Assembly: GCA_023701085.1 (NCBI GenBank)
Contig: JAMPXR010000176.1
Span: 1-5,858 of the forward strand
Direction of reading: 5' to 3'
DNA from: Ramlibacter sp.
GTDB taxonomy: Bacteria > Pseudomonadota > Gammaproteobacteria > Burkholderiales > Burkholderiaceae_C
DNA length: 5,858 bases
The notes under the pieces were generated by a model, which saw nothing but the letters and a program-made list of their open reading frames with translations, searched no databases and was not told the origin of the DNA. Positions 1 to 5,858 of the stretch are shown here, piece after piece. Every line of letters starts with the position of its first letter. Position 1 is the first letter of the stretch. The translations under genes and the position numbers were made by a program.

Positions 1-481
1 GCAGCTGGTTGCGCAGGTCTTCCCGGAACTGCGACAGCGCGACGCCGTCGGCCGCCAGGCGCCGGCGCAGCTCGGGCACCTCCATCAGGTTCTGCCGCGC
101 CACGTTCTGCTCGGCCTGGTCCACCGTGGACTCGTCGACCTTGATACCGAGTTCGCGCGCCAGCTGCAGCTGGGCTTTTTCGCTGATGAGCCGCTCGACC
201 ACCTGGCGCGCGAACTCCGCGCGCGCCGGCACCGGCTGGCCCTGCTGCGCCAGCTGCTGCTCGAAGCGCAGCATGCGCGCGCGGACCTCGTTGTTGGTGA
301 TCGGTTCGGAGTTCACGACGGCCACGATGTAGTCCGCCGGCCGCGGGCGGCTGTCGGCGGCACGCGGCGCCGCCCGTGCCGCGCCCGGCTGGGACGGCAC
401 GCGCAGGCCCTGCGCGGCGGCCGGCAAGGCCAGCGCCAGGGCGATGCAGGCCAGCCACGGGGCATGGAGTCTTTGATTCAT
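1..481 (-). CDS. surA: SurA periplasmic chaperone / peptidyl-prolyl isomerase, N-terminal part (3' end outside window)
   Basis: SurA escorts unfolded outer-membrane proteins, including LptD, through the periplasm to the Bam complex. Reading leftward from the ATG at 481-479 gives 160 codons with no stop; base 1 begins the next codon, so the rest of the gene is outside. Residues 1-23 form a signal peptide (basic start MNQR, hydrophobic core, AAA before a predicted cut at Q24). Residues 24-49 are an Ala/Arg/Pro-rich linker. From about residue 51 the SurA N-terminal chaperone domain begins with YIVAVVNSEPITNNEV, followed by the helical stretch with RQVVERLISEKAQLQLA, LGIKVDESTVDQA and a late segment LRRRLAADGVALSQFRED. 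These match the order seen in E. coli SurA. The parvulin domains expected in the family are not in view. The gene starts 2 bases after the lptD stop with no clear Shine-Dalgarno sequence, which suggests co-transcription and translational coupling. Identification rests on remembered family patterns, not on a search. Confidence 0.93.
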   Translation of the reverse strand, partial: MNQRLHAPWLACIALALALPAAAQGLRVPSQPGAARAAPRAADSRPRPADYIVAVVNSEPITNNEVRARMLRFEQQLAQQGQPVPARAEFARQVVERLISEKAQLQLARELGIKVDESTVDQAEQNVARQNLMEVPELRRRLAADGVALSQFREDLRNQL

Positions 482-483
482 GG

Positions 484-2832
484 CTATTCGTAGGTGCTGA
501 AGCGGCTGGGCGCGGTGACCTGCTCGCGCAGGAACTGGTAACGGGGGATATTTTCCTTGAGCGCCTGCAGCGCGTTGGAGCCCAGCCGCGAAAATCCCAC
601 GAACTCGAGCTGGAACAGGACGCGCTTGTTCGACGTCGAGCTGCTGCTTTGCAGGCGCTCGAACACGATACGGCCGAGCCAGCAGCCCGCGTCGTACTCC
701 AGTCCCACCACCGCGTCCACCAGCCGCTTGTCCTGCAGGCTGAAGTTCAGCCGCCCGACGCTGTACCAACGGCCTTCGCCTTCGCCGCGGCCGGGCCCCA
801 GGTTCTGGCCCTTGTCGCCCCAGAGGTCGTTGATCGGCCATTGCCAGCCGACGTCGATCTGCTCGCTGGAGCCGCGCTGCAGCCGGTAGGCGGCGCTCAC
901 CACACGGTAGTTGCCCGGGCTGTAGCGTCCCCCGATGGTGGAGCGGATCGAGCGGCGGGTCTTGGGGTTGTATTGCACCGTGGAGTCCAGGCTCCATTGC
1001 GGCGACCAGTTGATGGAGGCGCCGAACAGCAGGTCGGACAGGCGCTCGCTGACGGGCGCCTGCCCCGGCAGCGTCACGCGCTGGTCCTTGAAGCGCAGCC
1101 GCTGCGCGACCCCCAGGCGGGTGATTTCGGCGCCGGTGTCCGGGTCCAGCAGCCGGGTGCTGGCGCCCAGCGTCAGCAGGCTGTTGTCCGAGATCCGGTC
1201 ATGGCCGCCGAACGCGTTCTCGGTGTAGATCGTCGCGAAATTGAAGTCGTTGGCGGCCGAATCGTAATTGGGCAACAGGCTCTGCTCGCGAAACGGCGTG
1301 TACACGTAAAAGGCGCGCGGCTCCAGCGTCTGGCGGAAGCTGCGGCCGAAGAAGCGGGCGTCGCGTTCGAACACCAGGCCGCCGTCCAGGCTGACGGTCG
1401 GTACGGTGCGGCTGGCCGTGCGCTGGCCGTTGGCCAGCGGGTCGTCGAACTGGTACTGGGTGGCATGCAGCTGCAGCTTGGGGATGACGAACCAGCCCGG
1501 GGCCTGCCATGGCCGGCTGAGCTGCGCCAGCGCGAAGCCGCGGTGCGCGTTGGTCTGGCCGGTCCGTGCGCGGTCCGCTTCGAAGCGGGTGTAATCGGCC
1601 TCGACGCTGGTTTCCAGGCCGCCCGGCAGGCTGGCCCGGCTGTAGCGCGCCACCAGCTGGGGCAGGCGGTCGTACGGCGGCACGATGGGCGAAGCCACGT
1701 CCTGCAGCGTCTGCCATTTGAGGGCACGGGCGGCCAGCGAGAAATCGCCGCGCGACCAGGACAGCCGGCCGTCGTTGGCGAGCAGGCGCTGCGTGAGCGA
1801 CGCCGTGGCGCGCGAAAAATCGCGCCAGTAGTTGTCGTCGCTGACCCGGTTCAGGTTGAGGTTCAGGCCCAGCGGGCCGGTCGGCAGCCCGGCGCCCACC
1901 AGCGCGTCGTGCGTGAGCGAATAGCCCCAGCGGTCGCTGTCGCGCAGGCGGTCGTGGGGCATGTAGTTGGCCCGCAGCTGCCCGGCGTAATCGCGCTCGA
2001 GGTAGCGGAACTCGCCGCCCAGGTCGATCCCGCGTTTGCTCATCAGGGCGGGATAGAAGGTGGCGTCGCGGTTCGGCGCGATGTTCCAGTAGTAGGGCAG
2101 CACCAGCTCGGCCCCGTTGCGGCTGTCCAGGCCGATGGTGGGCGGCAGCAGGCCCGACTTGCGCCGCTCGGACAAGGGGAAACTGAGCGCGGGCACCGGC
2201 AGGATGGGCAGGCCCATGAAGTCCAGCACCACCCCGCTCGCGTGCCCGACTTCTTCCTCGTTGTCGATGCGGATGCTGGCCGCGCGCAGGATCCAGTCGG
2301 GCATCCAGCTCGGCCCCGGTTTGCGCTGGCAGGTGGTGTAGGTGGCGTTGCGGATGATCGCGCGCTTGTCGTCGATGAAATCGACCCGGTCGGCCTCGCC
2401 GTATGCGTCGTTCCTGAGGAACCGGTAGCGCGGTTCGTTGAAGAACCCTTCGAAGGCGTCGACCTTGAGTTCCAGCAGCGGCCCTTCGAAGACGTCGCCC
2501 GCGCGGTTGATGCGCACGTTGCCGCGGGCCCGGGCCAGATCGTCCGGCTGGTAATACTCCAGCCGGTCGGCGCGAATGACCGTGTCGCCGCGCCGCAATT
2601 GCGCCTGGCCCTCGATCACCGTCTCCAGGTCGGTGCGCCCCGACGCGCGCTCGCCCGACAGATAGGTGGGCAGCCGCTGGCGCAGCGGCGCGGGGACATC
2701 CTCGCGCAGCATGGGACTGGGCGTGAGCGGCAGCGGCGCCTGCGCACGCACCGCGCCGCCATGCAGCGCGGCGCAGGCCACCAGCGCCACCGGCGTGAGG
2801 GCGAAGCGGGCGCGGATCGCCCTGGATTTCAT
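484..2832 (-). CDS. lptD: LptD, outer-membrane LPS-assembly protein
   Basis: LptD, with the lipoprotein LptE, forms the outer-membrane end of the Lpt bridge and inserts lipopolysaccharide into the outer leaflet. From the ATG at 2832 the protein has 782 residues, close to the 784 of E. coli LptD. Residues 1-32 are a signal peptide (basic KSRAIRAR, hydrophobic core, AQA before the predicted cut). Residues about 69-130 are the OstA/LptA-like jellyroll (TVIEGQAQLRRGDTVIRADR, then RGNVRINRAGDVFEG). The rest is the C-terminal barrel, with the family hallmark LPYYWNIAPNRDATFYP at 245-261 and an aromatic-rich strand pattern to the end. The mature protein has only two cysteines, C168 (YTTC) and C717 (AGCW). 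The frame stays open upstream to 3015, with other ATGs at 2841 and 2919, but those starts bury the signal peptide behind an Arg-rich stretch and run up to or into the divergent kinase gene, so 2832 is preferred. No strong Shine-Dalgarno sequence marks any of the starts. Confidence 0.95.
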   Translation of the reverse strand: MKSRAIRARFALTPVALVACAALHGGAVRAQAPLPLTPSPMLREDVPAPLRQRLPTYLSGERASGRTDLETVIEGQAQLRRGDTVIRADRLEYYQPDDLARARGNVRINRAGDVFEGPLLELKVDAFEGFFNEPRYRFLRNDAYGEADRVDFIDDKRAIIRNATYTTCQRKPGPSWMPDWILRAASIRIDNEEEVGHASGVVLDFMGLPILPVPALSFPLSERRKSGLLPPTIGLDSRNGAELVLPYYWNIAPNRDATFYPALMSKRGIDLGGEFRYLERDYAGQLRANYMPHDRLRDSDRWGYSLTHDALVGAGLPTGPLGLNLNLNRVSDDNYWRDFSRATASLTQRLLANDGRLSWSRGDFSLAARALKWQTLQDVASPIVPPYDRLPQLVARYSRASLPGGLETSVEADYTRFEADRARTGQTNAHRGFALAQLSRPWQAPGWFVIPKLQLHATQYQFDDPLANGQRTASRTVPTVSLDGGLVFERDARFFGRSFRQTLEPRAFYVYTPFREQSLLPNYDSAANDFNFATIYTENAFGGHDRISDNSLLTLGASTRLLDPDTGAEITRLGVAQRLRFKDQRVTLPGQAPVSERLSDLLFGASINWSPQWSLDSTVQYNPKTRRSIRSTIGGRYSPGNYRVVSAAYRLQRGSSEQIDVGWQWPINDLWGDKGQNLGPGRGEGEGRWYSVGRLNFSLQDKRLVDAVVGLEYDAGCWLGRIVFERLQSSSSTSNKRVLFQLEFVGFSRLGSNALQALKENIPRYQFLREQVTAPSRFSTYE

Positions 2833-2917
2833 CGGGTGCATCAACGGCAACGTGGGCCGCCGGCGGCGGCAGCTTCGCGCGGCCCGGCGGAACTTGGATT
2901 TGTAGAATGGATTATCC
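2833..2917. promoter_or_regulatory. Divergent intergenic region with AT-rich island, lptD / kinase promoters inferred
   Basis: These 85 bases lie between the divergent lptD and kinase starts, so promoters for both directions are expected here or inside the 5' ends of the genes. Bases 2891-2920 have only 10 G or C in 30, in sharp contrast to the GC-rich surroundings. On the plus strand TAGAAT at 2903-2908 matches the -10 consensus at 5 of 6, and on the minus strand GATAAT (2916 to 2911) also matches at 5 of 6. Neither has a convincing -35 hexamer at 16-18 bases. If the plus-strand -10 is real, transcription would start only a few bases before the kinase ATG, giving a nearly leaderless message. 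The function is inferred from position and composition only. Confidence 0.45.
2856..2867. repeat. GC-only 12-base perfect palindrome in the lptD leader
   Basis: GCCGCCGGCGGC reads the same on both strands. It lies 23 bases upstream of the chosen lptD start, where it would be in the untranslated leader if transcription begins in the AT-rich island. It has no loop, so it could be a protein site or simply a by-product of GC-rich codon-like sequence. It would be coding if lptD used the upstream start at 2919. Confidence 0.3.
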
Positions 2918-2919
2918 AT
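2907..2919. repeat. Palindrome ATGGAT-T-ATCCAT ending on the kinase start codon
   Basis: Two 6-base arms match perfectly around a single central T at 2913. The right arm includes the first two bases of the kinase ATG (2918-2920), and the palindrome overlaps the candidate minus-strand -10 hexamer at 2911-2916. A dimeric regulator bound here could affect both divergent units. Alternatively it is chance, because the arms are short. No known operator was recognised. Confidence 0.35.
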
Positions 2920-4036
2920 GAGCGTACTCGCGAACCCGCCCCCCGTGCCGTCCACGCCCGTCGTCTGGGCCGATTCCCGGCGCGAGGCCGCGTTCACGCG
3001 CTGGCTGGACGGCATCGCCCCGGCGCACGCCCTGCGGCCCGCGAGCCTGCGGCCCGCCTCGGCCGACGCGAGCTTCCGCCGTTATCTGCGCATCGACGCG
3101 GCGCCGGGCGTGGCCGGCGCCGCGGCCCCCCCCGGCGGCAGCCGCATCATCATGGACGCCCCGCCCGACAAGGAGGACTGCCGGCCCTTCGTGAAGGTCG
3201 CGCGGCTGATGGCCGAGGCCGGGCTGCACGTGCCGCGCGTCATCGAATGGGACGAGGCGAACGGCTTCCTGCTGCTGGACGACCTGGGCACACGCACCAT
3301 GATCGAGGCGCTGGACCCCGCCGATGCGGCGGCCTGCCGGGCGCTCTACCTGCGCGCCCTGGACGCGCTCGTCGCGTGGCAGGCGGCGTCGCGCCCGGGC
3401 GTGCTGCCCGCCTACGACCGCGCCCTGCTGGAGCGCGAGCTGGCGCTGTTTCCGGACTGGTACCTGCAGCGGCATCGCGGCCTGCAGCTGCAAGGGCGCC
3501 GGCGCGACACGCTGGCGGCCATGTTCAAGCTGATCGTCGATCGCAACCTGGCGGCGCCGGCTGTCTACGTGCACCGCGATTTCATGCCGCGCAACCTGAT
3601 GATCCCGGCCGATCCGGCCGAAGCGCGCCTGGGCGTGCTGGATTTCCAGGATGCGGTGTTCGGGCCCATCACCTACGACATCGCCAGCCTGATGCGCGAC
3701 GCCTTCCTCAGCTGGGACGAGGAGTTCGTCCTCGATATCACGGTGCGCTACTGGCAGCGCGCGCAGAAGGCCGGCCTGCCGGTCGACCCCGATTTCGGCG
3801 AGTTCTACCGCGGCGTCGAGTGGATGGGCTTGCAGCGCCATCTGAAGGTGGCCGGCATCTTCGCGCGGCTGACCTTGCGCGACGGCAAGCCGAAGTACCT
3901 GGCGGACGCGCCGCGCTTCATCGCCTATATCCGGTCGACCGCCGGGCGCTATCGCGAGCTCACGCCGCTGCTGCGGCTGGTGGACGAAGTGGAAGGCACG
4001 CAGGCCGCCACGGGCTACGCCTTCGGCCGTGTGTGA
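2918..4036 (+). CDS. amgK: AmgK-like kinase of N-acetylmuramate / N-acetylglucosamine (APH-fold phosphotransferase)
   Basis: The 372-residue product is a cytoplasmic APH/choline-kinase-fold enzyme. In Pseudomonas AmgK phosphorylates MurNAc (and GlcNAc) at the anomeric position using ATP; MurU then makes UDP-MurNAc, bypassing fosfomycin-sensitive MurA. Visible motifs are SFRRYLRI at 52-59 in the N-lobe, LLLDDLG at 118-124 (hinge region), the catalytic loop VHRDFMPRNLM at 218-228 with D221 and N226, and the metal-binding LDFQDAVFGP at 241-250 with D242, followed by YDIASLMRDAF at 253-263. The position divergent from lptD-surA is the same as for Pseudomonas amgK, which supports the name over a generic aminoglycoside phosphotransferase. 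Residues 1-20 look like a loose Pro-rich extension. The ATG at 2918 has no good Shine-Dalgarno sequence; a weak GGA lies about 6 bases upstream. A C8 run falls in codons 70-72. rsmE follows after 10 bases. The fold is confident; the substrate is inferred from family and context. Confidence 0.8.
   Translation: MSVLANPPPVPSTPVVWADSRREAAFTRWLDGIAPAHALRPASLRPASADASFRRYLRIDAAPGVAGAAAPPGGSRIIMDAPPDKEDCRPFVKVARLMAEAGLHVPRVIEWDEANGFLLLDDLGTRTMIEALDPADAAACRALYLRALDALVAWQAASRPGVLPAYDRALLERELALFPDWYLQRHRGLQLQGRRRDTLAAMFKLIVDRNLAAPAVYVHRDFMPRNLMIPADPAEARLGVLDFQDAVFGPITYDIASLMRDAFLSWDEEFVLDITVRYWQRAQKAGLPVDPDFGEFYRGVEWMGLQRHLKVAGIFARLTLRDGKPKYLADAPRFIAYIRSTAGRYRELTPLLRLVDEVEGTQAATGYAFGRV
3126..3133 (+). 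repeat. Homopolymeric C8 tract inside the kinase gene
   Basis: Eight consecutive C bases cover the last two bases of codon 70 and all of codons 71-72 (Ala-Pro-Pro). They sit in an Ala/Gly/Pro-rich loop of the N-lobe, between SFRRYLRI and the next conserved block. A shorter C6 run occurs at 2939-2944 (codons 8-9). Slippage by one C at either site would shift the kinase out of frame. Confidence 0.9.
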
Positions 4037-4046
4037 CCGCCCGCGC

Positions 4047-4775
4047 ATGCCCCGCTTTTACTGCCCTGCGCCGCTGGCCTGTGGCCAGGTGCTCGAATTG
4101 CCGGCGCAGGCGACACGCCATGTCCAGGTGCTGCGGCTGCAGCCGGGCGAGCCGCTCACCCTGTTCAATGGCGCGGGCGGCGAGTTCGACGCCGTGATCG
4201 AACACATGGGACGCGGCGCGGTGCGCGTGCGCGTGGGCGAGCACCACCCGGTGGAACGCGAAGCGCGCCGCGAAGTGCACCTGGTGGTGGGCATGCCCGC
4301 CAACGAGCGCATGGACTGGCTGGTGGAGAAAGCCACCGAGCTGGGCGCCGCCAGCATCCAGCCGGTGCTGGCGCAGCGCAGCGTGCTGCGGCCCAAGGCC
4401 GAGCGCGCGGCCAGGAAGCAGGCGCACTGGTTGGGCATCGCCATCGCGGCCTGCGAACAATGCGGGCGCAACCGGGTGCCGGCGGTGCGGGAGGTGCTGT
4501 CATGGGACGACTGGCTGGCGCGGGCCGCGCGGCCCGCGACGGCCGGGGGCGAGCGTCCCGCGCGCCTGCTGCTTTCGCTCGCGCCCGCGGCGCCGCCCTT
4601 GCGGGAGGCGGCGCCCGGCGACGGGCCGGTGTGCCTGCTGTCGGGACCCGAGGGCGGCTTCGACCCGGCCGAGGAGCGCGCCGCGCTGGCCGCGGGTTTC
4701 GATCGCGCCACGCTCGGTGCGCGCGTGCTGCGCGCCGAGACCGCGCCGCTGGCCGCGCTCGCCCTGCTGGCCTGA
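4047..4775 (+). CDS. rsmE: RsmE, 16S rRNA (uracil(1498)-N3)-methyltransferase
   Basis: RsmE uses S-adenosylmethionine to methylate N3 of U1498 in 16S rRNA, acting on the assembled 30S subunit as a SPOUT-fold dimer. From ATG 4047 the protein has 242 residues, against 243 in E. coli. The N-terminal PUA-like RNA-binding part includes PRFYCPAPL at 2-10 and RHVQVLRLQPGE at 24-35. The SPOUT domain shows WLVEKATELGA at 91-101, QRS at 110-112, EQCGRNRVP at 137-145, the SAM-knot loop GPEGGF at 200-205 and LGARVLRAETAPLAAL at 223-238. An in-frame GTG at 4029 would add six residues and overlap the kinase gene by 8 bases; homologues usually begin near MPRF, so 4047 was chosen. No Shine-Dalgarno sequence is evident, so the gene may depend on translation of the kinase gene 10 bases upstream. 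The region around residues 155-195 is Ala/Pro-rich and likely variable. Confidence 0.95.
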   Translation: MPRFYCPAPLACGQVLELPAQATRHVQVLRLQPGEPLTLFNGAGGEFDAVIEHMGRGAVRVRVGEHHPVEREARREVHLVVGMPANERMDWLVEKATELGAASIQPVLAQRSVLRPKAERAARKQAHWLGIAIAACEQCGRNRVPAVREVLSWDDWLARAARPATAGGERPARLLLSLAPAAPPLREAAPGDGPVCLLSGPEGGFDPAEERAALAAGFDRATLGARVLRAETAPLAALALLA

Positions 4776-4785
4776 GGTGAATGCC

Positions 4786-4789
4786 AGGA
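4786..4789 (+). promoter_or_regulatory. Ribosome binding site AGGA of the transporter gene
   Basis: AGGA lies 5 bases before the ATG at 4795, the best-spaced Shine-Dalgarno match of any gene in this window. It supports the 4795 start. A second purine-rich stretch, GAGGTGA at 4774-4780, overlaps the rsmE stop but is 14 bases away from this start. Confidence 0.6.
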
Positions 4790-4794
4790 CCGTC

Positions 4795-5858
4795 ATGAAG
4801 AAAAACCTGGGACTGCTGGCCATCTGCCAGGGGCTGTACCTCACGAACAACGTGACCTTCATCGCCATCAACGGCCTGGTGGGGCTGGCGCTGGCGCCGC
4901 TCGGATGGATGGCGACACTGCCGGTGATGGCCTATGTGGTGGGCGGCGCCCTGTCGACCGACCTGGTCGCCAAGACGCAGCGGCGCTTCGGGCGCAAGGC
5001 ATCGTTCCAGGCCGGGCTGCTGATCGTGCTCGGCGCGGTGCTGCTGTGCGCCTACGCCGCCGCCACGCGCAACTTCTGGCTGCTGTGCTTCGCGACGCTG
5101 GTGGCGGGCTACTACAACGCCAATGCGCTGCTGTACCGGTTCGCGGCGGCCGACCTGGCGCCGCCCGCTGCCCGCGAGAAAGCCGTGTCCCTGGTCATGG
5201 CCGGCGGCCTGCTGGGCGCGGTCGCGGGCCCGAACCTGGCCGCGCGCACGCGCGACCTCGCCGGCGTGCCGTTCGTGGGCGCCTACCTTGCGCTGGGCGG
5301 CGTGGCGCTGCTGGCGATGCTGCTGATGCTGTTCATCGACTTTCCGCCGGTGCCCGCGCCCGCGGCGGCGCAACGGGGCCGGCCGCTGGCCGAAATCATG
5401 CGCCAGCCCGTCTTCATCGTGGCGGCCGTCGCCGGCGCGCTGGGCTACGGCGTGATGAACCTGCTGATGGCCGCGACGCCGATCGCCATGCAGCAATGCG
5501 GCCTGCCGTTCTCCGACGCGGCGCTGGTGCTGCAATGGCACGTGATCGGCATGTTCGTCCCGGGTTTCTTCACCGGCCACCTGATCAAACGCTTCGGCCC
5601 GCTGCCCGTCATGGGCGCCGGGGTGATCCTCAACCTGGCCTGCATCGCGATCGCGCTGTCGGGCGTGGAGCTGCACCAGTTCGTGGTAGCGCTGTTCCTG
5701 CTGGGGGTGGGCTGGAACTTCCTGTTCACCGGCAGCACCACGCTGTCGCTGTCCGCCTACGATCCGCAGGAAAAGGACCGGGCCCAGGGCGCGCTGAACT
5801 TCTTCGTCTTCGCCACCACGGCGGTGACCTCGCTCGCCTCGGGCGTGCTGGTCACCAC
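4795..5858 (+). CDS. Major facilitator superfamily transporter, N-terminal 354 residues (3' end outside window)
   Basis: This is an inner-membrane secondary transporter of unknown substrate. The frame is open from ATG 4795 to the right edge, giving 354 codons plus two bases; about 400 residues would be typical. Hydrophobic segments can be seen at roughly 5-33, 37-57, 72-90, 94-114, 131-149, 160-181, 205-229, 243-262, 270-290, 294-316 and 334-353, suggesting eleven of the usual twelve helices are in view. The loop after helix 2 has RRFGRK (63-68), matching the basic end of MFS motif A. Helix 5 has GGLLGAVAGP (137-146), resembling the motif C found in many exporters. A charged, proline-rich cytoplasmic loop (about 182-203) separates the two six-helix halves. 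It starts 19 bases after rsmE with a good ribosome binding site, so it is probably co-transcribed. I cannot assign a subfamily; a role with the upstream sugar kinase is possible but unsupported by any motif. Confidence 0.88.
   Translation, partial: MKKNLGLLAICQGLYLTNNVTFIAINGLVGLALAPLGWMATLPVMAYVVGGALSTDLVAKTQRRFGRKASFQAGLLIVLGAVLLCAYAAATRNFWLLCFATLVAGYYNANALLYRFAAADLAPPAAREKAVSLVMAGGLLGAVAGPNLAARTRDLAGVPFVGAYLALGGVALLAMLLMLFIDFPPVPAPAAAQRGRPLAEIMRQPVFIVAAVAGALGYGVMNLLMAATPIAMQQCGLPFSDAALVLQWHVIGMFVPGFFTGHLIKRFGPLPVMGAGVILNLACIAIALSGVELHQFVVALFLLGVGWNFLFTGSTTLSLSAYDPQEKDRAQGALNFFVFATTAVTSLASGVLVT

Noticed and set aside
9..332. 107-codon plus-strand open frame at the left edge
   Set aside because: It lies antisense to surA, whose minus-strand frame gives a signal peptide and clear SurA N-domain motifs.
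1173..1727. Minus-strand open frames of 184 and 172 codons within lptD in other frames
   Set aside because: They overlap the LptD barrel coding sequence entirely and have biased, non-protein-like composition.
2879..2908. A full sigma-70 promoter for the kinase gene
   Set aside because: The TAGAAT hexamer is good but no TTGACA-like hexamer sits 16-18 bases upstream, so only a general promoter region was annotated.
2912..4048. A 378-codon open frame on the minus strand opposite the kinase gene
   Set aside because: It is the antisense shadow of a gene with clear kinase motifs; its His/Arg/Gln/Ala-rich translation has no domain.
376..4197. A 1273-codon open frame on the plus strand, antisense to lptD and then out of frame across the kinase gene and into rsmE
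   Set aside because: Its translation is low-complexity (Arg, Ala, Gly, Pro, Gln, Val-rich) with no recognisable domain, and it spans three unrelated real genes. Long stop-free antisense frames are expected at this GC content.
4781..4798. Five-codon minicistron (MPGPS) between rsmE and the transporter, ending in an ATGA overlap with the transporter start
   Set aside because: The purine-rich stretch before its ATG is too close for a normal ribosome binding site, and such short frames are common by chance. It could matter only as a coupling device.
4165..5676. A 503-codon open frame on the minus strand opposite rsmE and the transporter
   Set aside because: Both opposite-strand genes have family motifs or membrane segments, while this frame gives Arg/His/Gln-rich sequence that looks like reverse-read hydrophobic codons.

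Overview
The window is a high-GC (about two thirds G+C by eye), densely packed chromosomal segment that looks like a betaproteobacterium of the Alcaligenaceae, most likely Bordetella or a close relative. That placement is an inference from protein style, the third-position GC bias of every real gene, and the gene order. It holds five genes and almost no non-coding DNA. No IS element, tRNA, rRNA, CRISPR array or clear terminator was seen.

Left part, minus strand: surA (its first 160 codons; the gene runs off the left edge) sits directly downstream of lptD with 2 bases between them. Both products carry signal peptides and serve outer-membrane biogenesis. SurA is the periplasmic chaperone for outer-membrane proteins, and LptD is the LPS translocon barrel that is a known SurA client in E. 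coli.

Centre: an 85-base divergent intergenic region (2833-2917) separates lptD from the rightward genes. It contains the only clearly AT-rich island in the window and a perfect 13-base palindrome that ends on the start codon of the rightward gene.

Right part, plus strand: an AmgK-like sugar kinase (cell-wall amino-sugar recycling), rsmE (16S rRNA m3U1498 methyltransferase) and a major-facilitator transporter (its first 354 codons; cut by the right edge) follow with gaps of 10 and 19 bases, so they probably form one transcription unit. The divergent surA-lptD / amgK order is known from Pseudomonas, where murU follows amgK. Here rsmE takes that place.

This is mostly an ordinary housekeeping region; no clearly new system was found. 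The points most worth checking are a C8 homopolymer inside the kinase gene, an LptD with only two mature cysteines, the kinase without an adjacent murU, and the palindrome over the kinase start. Several long open frames on the opposite strands are GC-driven shadows.
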